Part shown: one piece after another, positions 8,413 to 18,764 of the stretch
How positions within the stretch are numbered: position 1 is the stretch's first letter
How the letters are laid out: every line of letters starts with the position of its first letter
Origin: Scytalidium lignicola
Taxonomy: Eukaryota; Ascomycota; Leotiomycetes
Length of the DNA: 18,933 bases
Direction of reading: 5' to 3'
Assembly: GCA_002812745.2 (NCBI GenBank)
Contig: NCSJ02000545.1
Location: 1 to 18,933 of the forward strand
Notes under the pieces: model-generated
Database searches by the model: none
What the model saw: the letters and a program-made list of their open reading frames with translations, nothing else
What the model was told of the DNA's origin: nothing
Position numbers and translations under genes: made by a program

Positions 8413-10493
8413 TCACGCACAACCGCCGCCAATCCCATTACCACCGTGGTCCCAGGAATCTCTCCTATAAAGTCTTTCTAAGCGTTCCTTTTCCAGCCTA
8501 TAACCCAATGGAGTTTCTCCAAAGATATCTCTTATTAATAGGTCTGCTCCATTCTTGCGCAGCAGATCATAACCAGCAAAAGTAGATGAAGCCTTGGCAG
8601 CGATATGTAATGCCGATTGCTTATTCACATCCAGAGCATGGATATCAACACCGAAACGCATAAGCATAGCCATTGAGGAGTAAGAAAGAGCCTCCACGGC
8701 GTGATGCAGAGCAGTTCTCTGGGAGTGATCTTTGGCATCCTTATCGGCCCCAGCTAAGATGAGAACTTCAATCATACTGGCATCCCCTTTAGCTGCAGCC
8801 CTGTGAAGCGGTCTACAACCTTCTCCGTCCTCTTTTTCAATATTGGCTCCATGTTGGACTAGAAGACCTATCGATTTCGTGTTCTTCAGATTAACTGCAT
8901 AGTGTAGATCGCTCACTGAGAGAGAACATGGCAACTCCAGGCTAGCCCCGTGTTTGATCAATAGATCAAGACAATCCACGTGATCCTTTTCAATCGCATC
9001 TTTAGAGGGTGTTTTGCCAAACTTCTTACCGGTAGTGTTTGTTCGAGCACCGGCTTCAAGGAGAAGACGAACGGTGTCTACCTGCCCTTGAATAACTGCT
9101 CCGTGCAATGGAGTCAAACCGAGAATATTGACTACTTCTTTGTCTGCGCCTTTGCCTAGTAGAAATGATACCGCCGAATTAGAACCATGGAAAGCCGCTA
9201 TATATAGTGGTGTCTCTTCCATTTTATTTCGGGACTCGATACTTGCTCCAGCGTCTAGAAGCATAGTCATAATCGTCGGACTGTCGGACTTTGCAGCCAG
9301 ATGTAGTGCAGTCTGTCCACGTAGTTGAGTGGAATACTTGAATCCATCTTGCAGAAGCAGTTTGACGATGTCGCTATGCCTCCTCTCTGCAGCAACTGGA
9401 AGTGCAGTTGCATTCACAGCATTCATATTACTCCCATTTGACGGTACGATCTCCTTCCCTGGTATGAAATAGGATGGTGTGATCCTGTGCTCCAGAATGT
9501 ATTTAACAAGGTTGTAATGTCCGCCAAAAACCGCAAAGTGTAAGCAAGACCAATACTGCTGATGTGATACACTTGGATATTGTTTTAGGTTACAGCAAAG
9601 GTAAAAATCTTTAGCACCCTTCAAGAGCAGTAGCTTAAAGATACTTNCGTGGCCACTTAACGCAGCTAAATGTATTGCGCTAGGGGCTGAACAATCCCGT
9701 GAGTTCTTCGCACCCAGATCCAGGAGAAGTGTAACTATATCTTCGTAGCCATTCTGAGCTGCCGTGGCCAAAGCATACGCCAGCTTGAGATCCCGGCGTT
9801 GCCATATCTCCCTCGACAACACTCTTACCACCTCCTGATGCCTACCAGCCGCCGCCCAGGCAATTGCCAACTGGCCAGGCCTAGACGACGGTTGGGCCCC
9901 GTGCTTTAATAATAACCGCACAATATCGATATCACCACTCGATGCAGCAGTGATGAGCAGATCATTAATCATCTCAAGCCTAGATTGCAGCTCCCATCTC
10001 CCCGGAAGGCGGTCTTTCCATATGAGCTTGAGAAGAAGTTTCACCGTCGACTTATAATAACTAATAATGGCGCTGGTCAAGGCCTTCTTTAGATGAAGAA
10101 AATAATCACCTAGCCCAGGCTTGCCCAGAGGTGAATGGCCTTTCTCCACAAGTTTGGTCACCAGAGCGTCATTTCCGTCAGTACAGGCGGTGAGGAATAG
10201 CCGTTGCGTGTATATATTGCGGAAGAAGGAGGTATTCCAGGATTCCGGCGGAATTTCTGGGGTGAGTCTTGAGAGATAGGTCTCAAAGGATGGCTTCGGG
10301 AGGGCGAGGATGAGATTGGTGATGAGACGATTCCCGGCTTGTTTAAGTCGGAAATGATCTAGAGGATCTAGGTAGGATATTATCTGGTAGAGGAGTTCCG
10401 TTGGTAAAGAGGAAATGTTCTTAAGTGGATTAAAATTTAGTGTCGTTTGTTTGAAGTTAAGGTATGAAAACCCTGATTTAAGCTACATACCAT
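8413..10493 (-). CDS. F-box and ankyrin-repeat protein, two exons, 669 aa
   Basis: Such proteins are thought to be SCF ubiquitin-ligase adaptors: the F-box binds Skp1 and the ankyrin repeats bind the target. The model is exon 1 at 10493-10491 (only the ATG), a 71-base intron (10490-10420, GTATGT...AG), and exon 2 at 10419-8413. The spliced start reads MNISSLPTELLYQIISYLDP, a clear F-box (residues 1 to about 45). About 14 ankyrin repeats follow from about residue 140 to 655, for example TALHLAAKSDSPTIMTMLL, TPLYIAAFHGS, TPLHGAVIQGQVDTVRLLLE and RPLHRAAAKGD. The tail is Gly-rich (GGNGIGGGCA). Exon 2 has no ATG near the F-box, and unspliced reading meets a TAG upstream, so the mini-exon is the simplest start. 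The base at 9647 is ambiguous and leaves one unknown residue. The target cannot be inferred. Confidence 0.85.
10420..10490 (-). other. Predicted intron directly after the start codon of the F-box/ankyrin gene
   Basis: The donor GTATGT follows the ATG immediately and the acceptor is CTTAAG; candidate branch sites are CTTAAC and CACTAAAT. The intron is 71 bases. Removing it joins ATG to AAC ATT TCC and restores the F-box start in frame. Confidence 0.65.
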
Positions 10494-11041
10494 CGGGAGC
10501 GAATTTGTGGAGGATTGAGTGAGGTTTGCTGCCTATATCACCACATCAGAGGAGGAGTTCTGGAGGGATTATGCATAGTATACATTTTGAATGAGAGAAT
10601 ACGTTCGTTTCTTATCCCCAGCCGGACTATTTCCCTTTGTTACCCTCCGTCCGCGTCCTTTGAGAAGTCGCTTCATCGTCTCATATACAAGGCTATAGTG
10701 GGCGATGCTCTATAAAATTGCAACTCGTACGAAAAGTGATCCTCAGAATTTTATTTTACGAAGGTAGTAAGGCTACTCTTGTAAATAGAGGAGTATATCA
10801 AGGTTTATAATCCAGCCTCGTGAGATCCTGAAGGATCAGGTCCGCCATTGTTGCCTAATATTATCACGTGTCATGACAAGCCACGATTTTTAGCTTCATC
10901 GAGAGTACGACGTTCTGCTTTTCTTCTCTTCCTTGGATCTGAAAAAAATGATCTCAAATTACTATACGAAATATAACTAGTAATAAGGGTTTAAGTTTAA
11001 TTGGCGGGGGATAAGTCAAGCTCAATAGATTTAGTCAATGA

Positions 11042-11062
11042 AACACGTAAGATATACGTGTT
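11042..11062. repeat. Small palindrome AACACGTA...TACGTGTT
   Basis: Eight-base arms pair perfectly around a five-base loop. It shares an ACGTG core with the double CACGTG palindrome about 80 bases further on, which suggests binding sites for a dimeric regulator, but both could be chance. Confidence 0.4.
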
Positions 11063-11140
11063 AAACTATTCCCTGACTCGCAACACTGATTAACCGTTTT
11101 AAATCTAAACTATTAATGTTGGTAGAATAGTGGTTACGTA

Positions 11141-11157
11141 CACGTGATATTCACGTG
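11141..11157. promoter_or_regulatory. Double CACGTG (E-box) palindrome
   Basis: CACGTGATATTCACGTG contains two CACGTG hexamers with centres 11 bases apart, about one helical turn, and the whole is a perfect palindrome with a three-base centre. CACGTG is bound by bHLH factors (Cbf1/SREBP type) in fungi. It lies more than 600 bases from either flanking gene start, so its role is unclear. Confidence 0.35.
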
Positions 11158-11174
11158 CCCCTGTAAGCTAGTCC

Positions 11175-11232
11175 CGATTAGGTAGTGGGAACGAGCGAAG
11201 CTCCTACAGCTTCGCTCTCCCACCCCTAATCG
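11175..11232. repeat. Inverted repeat with CGATTAGG ends
   Basis: The arms 11175-11202 (CGATTAGG...GAAGCT) and 11208-11232 (AGCTTCGC...CCTAATCG) pair well with a five-base loop and one internal asymmetry of about three bases. It could be a short MITE remnant; no target duplication is evident. Confidence 0.65.
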
Positions 11233-12209
11233 TACAACAACCATGGAATAGCACAACGAGTATATTACGTATAATTGCGTACCGTACTTCGTGCTACAGG
11301 TGAACCGACAATTAAAGATGGAACAGTAATTTAAATAATATGTTCGTTTATAGTATTTTAAGGGGAAAGAAGTGTTAAATAAGTTTCCAAGAAAACTCCT
11401 TTCAAACCATACAGTAGTAAGCATAAGAATATTTTCAACTTTTTNAAGAGCAAAATCCTTTTTTCTTCTTTTTTTNCTTTAATCATTACAACTAATTACA
11501 TGCGTTTAAACGATTTCTAGAACGCCCTTTATGTATCTCATTATAGAAGAGGAAGAAGAATAAGAAGAATAAGAAGAAAGAGAGTGAAGGAAAAGGGTGC
11601 TTACAGATTGATCTAACGCTTCATCGATTCGTGATTTCAAAACGAAGAGTGAGAATTGATAAACATGAAAATTCAACTAAGACCACACAAAAGACATAAT
11701 AAATTTTCCATTTAACTTTATATTTTAACATTAACTACAAGACTATATTCATCCTCCATAAAGTTATTTACGATACTTCTCTCTCTCTTTTTTTACCCAT
11801 TACCTTCCCTGCATCCATCATTACACAAAATTCTTTTTACATTATTCAATATGATTTTCTTTCTAGACGATACACGTAAAAGATTAAATTAGTCTTGATA
11901 AATTTCTTTTTTCTTTTCATATCTCATCATATAAATGGTATATATATTTTCTTAGAGAAAGAGAAAAAAAGCAGCCTACTCTCGTTATTCATCACATAAT
12001 TAGAACTCAAATAAAAAATGGCCCGCTTTTCTTCTTCTTCTTTCTTAAATTAATAGAAAAATAAGGAAGGGAAAGAAGCAGACCAATTTCGAGGAAAGAG
12101 AATTTTTATTAAGTGGTCTCTTCTTTTTCTTGTTTTAAATCCTTTCTTTGTCAGAAGAATTGATAAAGAGAGACCTTCCTAGTCCTATCCTCCTCCCCTC
12201 GCATTAAAA

Positions 12210-14083
12210 TTAATTCCCACTGTTATCAAACACATACGACCCCATCTTCCTCGGCTTCACGCCATGCGCATACATATAATCAATCTCATCAAACGTCCGA
12301 CCCTTCAACTCCGGGATATAAAAGAACGCCCACAACGTCGCCATCAGCGACATTCCGCCGAAGATGAACCCGACCTTTCCATTCAGATGCGCCTCGTCGG
12401 GGTTCACTAGATAAGGCACAACGATATTGATGACCGTGCCGAAGACGGATTGCGTGGCTGTTGCTAGACCCATGGTCTTTGCGCGGAGGGAGGTGGAGGA
12501 TGTCTCGCCGAGGATGGAGAATGCGATGGCGCCGATGGACATTTGGTAGAAGAGGGCGTAGACGACGGTTAAGGAGGCTTGGACCCATTTCGCGGCGCCC
12601 GTGGGGATGACGTCCATGATACCGATGAGGAAGAGCACGGTGGTGAGGGAGATCATGCCGGCAACGAAACCGGTGCGACGACCGAAATGTTGTAGAACGT
12701 ACCAGGAGATCAGGTTGCCGATGACGCCGGTAGAGGTGACGCCCACGCCGAGGGAGAAGGCGTTGGAGTCGGAGAGACCAGCGAGCTCAAAAAAGTAGGT
12801 GGAGAAGCCGAGGACAAAGATGATACCTGTGAAGTGCTGGCAGGCGAAGACACCGCAGGAGACGACGGTTCGGGAGAGGTCACTGCCATGGAAGCATTGT
12901 AGCCAGGTAGCGGCACCTTGGAGCACCATGTCGTCCTCGATGGTCTTGATGATGATGGCTAGCTTAGGAGTGACGTCGACACCAGGACCGTACAGCTGCT
13001 GCAGAGACTTCTTGGCGTCCTCAAGACGGTCCTGGCGGACATAGTACCATGGAGATTCAGGGGCGAAGGGCAAGCCAATGAAGATCCAGGCCACGAAGAG
13101 CAGCTGGATGGCAAAGGGACCTCGATAAGCCCAGGTGTCGGTCCTGGAGCCGAAACCCTTGATAGCAGCGTTTGAAACAAGTTGACCGATGACAATAGCG
13201 AAATTGACACCAGCAGTAGTGACACCACGCAGCACGACGGGGGAGATCTCAGAGGCGTAGAGGGGACCAATGGTCAGGTAGAAGCCGAGACCGAAGCCGA
13301 GGATGATCTTGCAGATGAGGAATTCGGCATTGGTGTTAGCAAAGACCTCACCAAAGATACCACCGGTTGCGAGGATGAGACCGATGAACATGGCATTTTT
13401 ACGGCCGATGCGGTCAGAGACGTGGCTGCACAAGAAGCCACCGAAGAATTGGCCGACGGAGGAACAGCTGTTGAAGGCGGATTGCCAGCGTGCAGCGAGG
13501 ACGGGGTTGCCATCGAGAAGGAAGCTGGATTAGATTAGCAGGGGTTTTCGACTTTTTATTAGTGTTGATTGATATTGGAGGAGATAGAAAAATATTCTGG
13601 GTTGTGGTGTTGATGTTTGTAGCGAAAAGAGGGCAGCAAAAATCTGACTCTACTCACCCAAACTTGAGACGGAAGGAAGGCACCGAGATCATGGCACCGT
13701 TGACTTGAGCATCGAAACCCCTAATTTGATCATCATAAATTAGCCAAGTGTTTTTAGACCTCCTTTTTTTCCGCATCATTTTCTTTCAATTATCTTGTTT
13801 CCATCACTCTGCACAGAATTGTTGATTATTTAATATCCAACCAATTGCGTGCACAACTGGAGATAATTTTAAGGGGAGACGATTGAGCTCAAAAATAGAA
13901 AACTCACCAACCACACGCACTCATGCTGAAGAAGAAACACCACCAGACAATGCGCTTATTATTGCGCAGCACGTCCATGATGGACATGCTATGCTCCTCG
14001 GCGGCAGCGACAGCCGCGTCATTAATCTTGCTGAGCGCCTCATCGTGGACAACGGCGTCCGACTCCCTCTTGACTTCCTCCAT
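12210..14083 (-). CDS. MFS sugar porter (hexose or alpha-glucoside type), three exons, 517 aa
   Basis: This is a plasma-membrane sugar:proton symporter of the Major Facilitator Superfamily sugar-porter family. Exons are 14083-13908, 13720-13658 and 13524-12210. Both introns (187 and 133 bases) start GTGAGT, have CTAAT-type branch sites and keep the frame. The cytosolic N-terminus (to about residue 47) is charged, then TM1 (WWCFFFSMSACGWGFDAQVN) begins. Family signatures are present: DRIGRK (117-122, loop 2-3), PESP (235-238, after TM6), FGRR in the second half, and PELKGRT (484-490, after TM12). Length is typical. ATG 14083 has a good context (AATAATGG) and no upstream ATG in about 200 bases of CT-rich leader. 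Substrate is not decidable; the first helices recall fungal maltose/alpha-glucoside permeases. It is divergent from the Zn2Cys6 gene. Confidence 0.92.
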
Positions 14084-15354
14084 TATTTCTCTCAGTCTAT
14101 ATTTAAACCTTCAAGAAGGTGCTCGAAGTTGTTGATCCCTTTTGTCTTTGGCGCTTCCCGCTCTGTATTGGAGAGAGCGAGTAAAAAGAATTAATTGACT
14201 TGGTGGAGAGGGTGTGGAGAAGAAAAGGGGGGAGAGAGGGGACGATCAGAACCGGAGGGGGATGGGATGAGGTTTAAGTAGAGAAGCAGCAGCAGTATCG
14301 AATGGATGAATCTGGGTAATAAAAATTATCTTGTCGTGGTTTGATATGCCGCTCTCAGCCAAAACAGCAAAAACCAAAAAAATAGACCTGCCCAGATATT
14401 ATGCCGGTAAAGCACCGTCTGGGGGGTGGTGACCAGGCTGGATGGAGCTTGATTGGAGCTTTGACTGGGGGATCTGGGGATTTCTCACCGTCTCCAGCTT
14501 TCTAACAGGTCTCGATGGATGAGCTTGTTGCTAGAAGAGGCGCTGGTGCTGTGTGATGGTGGTGCTCTGCTGTATGTAGAGTTGTATTGTCGTCAGCAGG
14601 GTTCGGGAGCCCCCTCCCGAGCGGGCGGTGAAATTGGCCAGAGGGAAGAGAGACAGAGTTGCAATCAGCAAAGAAGAAAACAACAACCCAAAACACACTT
14701 CCTCGACTCCGCGGTCCTACGAACCTTTGCCGGATTTGGTCGGACCGAGAAAAAGGTTTCAAGTATTTACTAGATTAATCAGACGAGCCGCGGAAGGAGC
14801 GCGCGCGTGGCTTGACGGGTGTGGTGAAAGTGAGGAGAAGGGAGAAATGGCGAAAGAGGCTTGATGCTGGTCCAATGCTTGGTTTTTCCTGGGGATGGCA
14901 TGATGGGGAGGGTGGTGTTGTGTGGTTTTAGTGGGCTTGTGGGCATCCAACCAGCCCGAGAACAGCCTAGACCCGCCTGTTCCTGGGGGGCGGTTTAGTG
15001 GATGGGGGACGCTGGTCAGCCCGAAACCACGGCCCTAAACAGCCTGAAGCCACACGCCACACAGGCCCTGGACTAAAGCATGGCCCTGTGCTTGCTTGCT
15101 TCTGGGGCGCTTCTAACGGCGGGAGTGGGTGGTGCGATCCATGGATCACTTACTCTCTCACTGCGAATGCGGATGGCTCCAGAATACGAAACCGTCCGTT
15201 CACACGACCAGTATTGTTTTTTGTTACTGCATTGTGCGGTATGTAGGGTTGTACTGCTGTTACTGTATTGTGCTGTTCTATTCTATGGTGTGTTAATAGG
15301 ACCGGTGGATGGATATATTCCGTCTGGTGCCTCCCGTAGTCAGTAATTAGTCAG

Positions 15355-15397
15355 GAGTCAGGAGTCAACAACAGTATTGGTTTATTATTGTTGACTC
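15355..15397. promoter_or_regulatory. Cluster of three TGACTC sites within a palindrome
   Basis: GAGTCA occurs at 15355-15360 and 15362-15367 and TGACTC at 15392-15397. GAGTCAACAA (15362-15371) and TTGTTGACTC (15388-15397) form a perfect ten-base inverted repeat. TGACTC(A) is the site of Gcn4/CpcA-type bZIP factors, so cross-pathway (amino-acid starvation) control of a flanking gene is possible. Confidence 0.4.
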
Positions 15398-16148
15398 TTG
15401 TGTGCGGTCTCGCAGTAATTAATTTAATAGATTGCTTGTTTCTTTCTCTCTGCGGGGCCCCACAACGGTGTCTCTGTGAGCCCTGGGTCCAATTATTACG
15501 GTATTGCGGTTGGTCAACATGCCTTCGTCCATCACGATCCAACTCGATGCAGCGTGGCCTTTAACGTTAAGTCTAGTTGCAGGATCGACAGCGGTATTAT
15601 TGGAGCAAATGACACGAGCAAGACTAAGAGCATGGTTTAAGGATCTGCCCGTCCAGAATGCATGTCTTCATGGTTCATGGTCATGGTGGTCTGTCACGAA
15701 GTAGTCTCTCGCGCTGGTCCAAAACGGTCGGGTCACCATTCCCTTGCGGGCTCTCTCTTTTCTTCTGCTCGTGTGATTTGCGGAGTAAAAGAGTAAGATT
15801 CTCTGTGATTCGTCTGTGGGTGGCTTTTCGTGTGTTGAGTCTCTCATTAGGGCTAGAACCTTTTTTGGGTTTTGCTCTCTTCCCTGGGGGCATTTCTTTT
15901 TATCCGGGACTCCGCTGAAAGTACTTGTACTCGCTGCTTCTCCTCCTCCCTCTTTCTCTCTGGCCTCAAACTTTCCCCCTTCTCCCCCTTTCCCCGCGTT
16001 TTTTTGCTGCCGGCAAACCTGCAACCTAATCCGACCCCTAAGCAGAAAAGCTCATATCACACGCTATCGACTCGTGCACCATCGCGGCCCCAGACTTCTC
16101 TGGAGAGCTGTTTTGCTGGTTTAGCTTTCTCCACACTTTTCTCCTCAG

Positions 16149-16275
16149 ATGCGACCTTAAGCTACTTGCTGCTTGCTGCTCGTGCGACGGCAACAGATGC
16201 GCTGATGCCCTACTGCCGCTGCTACTGCTGCTACTCCCCGTAGCCTGCAGTCGAGAGGAGTTGCAGTGGATGTAG
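16149..16275 (+). promoter_or_regulatory. Four short uORFs in the leader of the Zn2Cys6 gene
   Basis: Between the CT-rich tract and the main ATG (16319) lie four ATG-initiated mini-ORFs: 16149-16160 (three codons plus stop), 16197-16205 (two codons plus stop), 16205-16243 (MPYCRCYCCYSP, overlapping the previous stop by one base) and 16270-16275 (ATG directly followed by TAG). If the transcript starts at the CT tract, all four are in the 5' leader and should reduce or condition translation of the regulator. Confidence 0.5.
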
Positions 16276-16318
16276 TGTAGCCCATCCCCTTTTGCTCTCC
16301 TCCTCTCCCCGATCGGCA

Positions 16319-18764
16319 ATGGCCGACGACAGCCCCAGCGCTTCCCTGACGACCATCAGCGATCACAGTCATCAAAGCCCGCCTTCATCGCTCCCGCTGG
16401 TCAGTGGCAATGGCAGCAGCAGCAATAATCATATCAGGACGGCCGTGACTGCTGGCTCTGGCGCTGCTACAACCGCGACAACTACCGGTTCATCGCTGGG
16501 CAAGAGGCCCCGCGCAAAGGCCGCGTATCCCCGGAAGCGCGCTGTCCAGGCCTGTCGCACGTGTCGTCTGCGTCGGACCAAGTGCGACAACGAACGACCA
16601 TCGTGTAGCTCTTGCGTCGGTCTGGGCATCGAATGCTCCTACCAGACTGGCGATCCTTCAACGTAAGGAAGTCTTTTTCTCCTCTTTTTTTCCCACTGTT
16701 CCTTGTTACTGGTTGTTGTTGTCTTGAGCCTCTTTTTCCTTTGTCTCTAGCTCATTTTAAACCCGGGAGCCTGGTGATTGGAATGGAATGGAATGGGAAA
16801 AACAATATACGGAAGCTTCCCCTTTCTAATCTAGCTTGGTAGCTTCGATCCAGCCAGCCTGGCCATCCTGCAGCGTCTCGACACCCTTGAGGATCTCCTG
16901 CGATCCACCAAGCAGCAGCAGCATCAGCAGCAGCATCCCTCCAGTCCTCCTCCCCTTCACCAGTCTAGCCCCAAGGCGGGGAATGCTGGAAGCTCGCAGT
17001 CTCCATTGTCAGTCCTGAGAGACCTACGATACCCATCCCTCGAAAGGACGGCCGAATCAGTGCCGTGCTACATCAACGTCGAGGCCGTGCTCGCGTGGCC
17101 TGTCTTTGAGGATCAGAAGTTTGATACCCAGCTGGACTTGAAGCTGCTGCTGCAGCAATCACCTGACCATCCCTCCTCGACGCCGCATTCGTCCGTGGCC
17201 GCTGATTTCGAGAACTATGCAGGTACTCAGTTGCTGCTGCAGCGGTACATGGACAATGTCCACATCTTCAACCCGGTCCTGGAAGAGACCAAGGTCAAGG
17301 AATACATGCGGAATGCATGTTTCAATGGGTTGAGCTGGGATTCACAGTCATGTTTACTGGTAATCGTCCCTTGTCACACGAATATCTGATGCTGCAGCTA
17401 CTAACATTCTACACAAACAACTAGCTTCTAATCTGTGCTATTGGATCTATCATGGCTCCCTTTGAGAAGTCGTCTCCTGCAGCATCGTCCAATTTCCGAC
17501 GGTCCCAGGAATTCCTCCAAGCAGATGCCTTCTTCTTCGCCGCGCAAAAGCGGATGGGCCTGTTGCTCTGTCGAACTGGCTTGACCGAAGCACAATGCTT
17601 CTTTCTAGCAGGCGTGTACTTGATGTGCACCCTTCGTCCTATTGAGGCCTGGAAAATGTTTGTCCAGGCTCTCGCATGTTGTCAGGCCTTCTCGAACCAT
17701 GGTCCTGCACGAGATCAACAGCATGAGGAAGAACGCCAATTGCAGCAGAGGATTTATTGGACTTGCTTTAAGTCTGAATTGTAAGTGCCCGCCAATCAAC
17801 TAATGTAATGCAATGCAACCATTCCATGCCCTGTTTTATGTACATCATCAACCAAGCCTTTCTTTTTGCTCCTCTTTCTATTGCATTATACTAATTATGC
17901 AAACAGGGAACTTCGTCTCGAGCTAAATGTGCACGAGAAGAGCGTGTGGGATCTCACCTACCCCGCCTTCTTCCCCTCGCCGCCCAAGGGGTTGAAATCC
18001 CAGGGCGAGGCTGTCTGGTTCTTCTACTTGGCTGAGATTGCCTTGCGAAGACTTGGAAATCGCATCTTGAATTATATTTACCAGCATGATTCGTCCAACT
18101 CGTCGGATAATATTGACGAGGCGACGGTGAATTTTGAGGATCAGGCGGCTGGATGGTATGTTCTCTACCCCAACCTCTCCTGCTCCTGAATGCGTTGACA
18201 CTGTCATAACCACTCTATGAAAACACCCCTAAATAAATCGATGCTAATAATAAACCTACAAAATTATACAGGCTTGGTTCTCTTCCTCCAGCCTTAAAAC
18301 TCGACTCTCCTGACACCAGCAACCAGGACCACGCAGCCCTCAAATTCATCCTCAACGGCCACCTCCTCGACTGCTACGAGATGATGTACTGGCCCTTCGT
18401 CGTCGACGCCATCCACGGCAAATTACGCAGCGCCACCGCCGAATCCTTCGCTCGTAAGGGCCTCGTCGTCTGCGTGCAGCGCATCATGAAGAACGAGAGC
18501 GGCTTCTACCATCGCCATCACGGCACCTGGCTCATGCTGCGCTCATGTACGCGGAGTGCATTGGTGTTGCTGGCGGCGGCACGGGCCCCGGGGTTGTTAG
18601 GACTGTTGCCGGCAGATTGGGAAGTTGCGGTTTATAAGGTCACGGTGATGTTGAATTACTGGCAGGAGGAATCGAGGGATGTCATGGATCGGTTGCATAT
18701 TGTGGAAAAGTTACGGAATAGTTTGGATTCGGGGCCAGGTTCAGGAGGTTTAGTAGGGTTCTAA
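16319..18764 (+). CDS. Zn2Cys6 transcription factor, five exons, 652 aa
   Basis: This is a fungal-specific binuclear zinc-cluster activator or repressor acting in the nucleus. Exons are 16319-16662, 16843-17359, 17425-17780, 17907-18155 and 18272-18764; the introns (180, 65, 126, 116 bases) have GT...AG ends, CTAAY branch sites and compatible phases. A Ser/Thr-rich N-terminus leads to a basic stretch (GKRPRAKAAYPRKR) and the cluster with Cys at 79, 82, 89, 96, 99 and 106 (CX2CX6CX6CX2CX6C). FDPASLAILQRLDTLEDLL follows at the first splice join, then a CAG-rich QQQHQQQH run (about 16910-16935). The middle region (NVEAVLAWPVF, then LLICAIGSIMA and helical segments) resembles the regulatory half of this family. 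The start is the first ATG in frame ahead of the cluster. Its divergent position suggests, without proof, control of the sugar porter. I cannot assign an orthologue. Confidence 0.9.
16910..16935 (+). repeat. CAG/CAT microsatellite coding for Gln/His run
   Basis: Two CAG triplet runs separated by CAT code for QQQHQQQH inside exon 2 of the zinc-cluster gene, between the dimerisation-like segment and the regulatory region. Such tracts often vary in length between strains. Confidence 0.7.

Larger units (their letters stand above)
10494..12209. other. Intergenic region with palindromes and purine/pyrimidine tracts
   Basis: This contains the promoter of the F-box/ankyrin gene at the left and the 3' region of the transporter gene at the right. 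The longest open frame (96 codons, minus, 11424-11134) runs through a hairpin and has no recognisable domain. A purine tract with AAGAAGAAT repeats lies at 11545-11600. From 11440 to 12180 the DNA is AT-rich and low in complexity, with ambiguous bases at 11445 and 11476. An AATAAA on the minus strand (12110-12105), about 100 bases after the transporter stop, could be its polyadenylation signal. Confidence 0.5.
14084..16318. promoter_or_regulatory. Shared divergent promoter region of transporter and Zn2Cys6 regulator
   Basis: No supported gene lies in these 2.2 kb; open frames here are short, overlapping and low in complexity. Pyrimidine-rich leaders precede both genes (minus strand about 14220-14265; plus strand 15940-16010), as is usual at fungal transcription starts. 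Plus-strand matches to the CreA hexamer SYGGRG lie at 14252, 14419, 14465, 14474, 14889, 14983, 15102, 15452 and 15884. A CCAAT box lies at 15489. The sites are pattern matches only. Confidence 0.5.

Noticed and set aside
11134..11424. 96-codon minus-strand open frame
   Set aside because: Runs through the inverted repeat at 11175-11232, has no domain, no intron partner and odd composition.
13182..13538. 118-codon plus-strand open frame
   Set aside because: Antisense shadow of the sugar-porter exon; the minus-strand frame has clear MFS motifs and splice sites.
15668..16024. 118-codon minus-strand open frame in the divergent promoter
   Set aside because: Lies opposite the CT-rich leader of the regulator, low in complexity, no domain.
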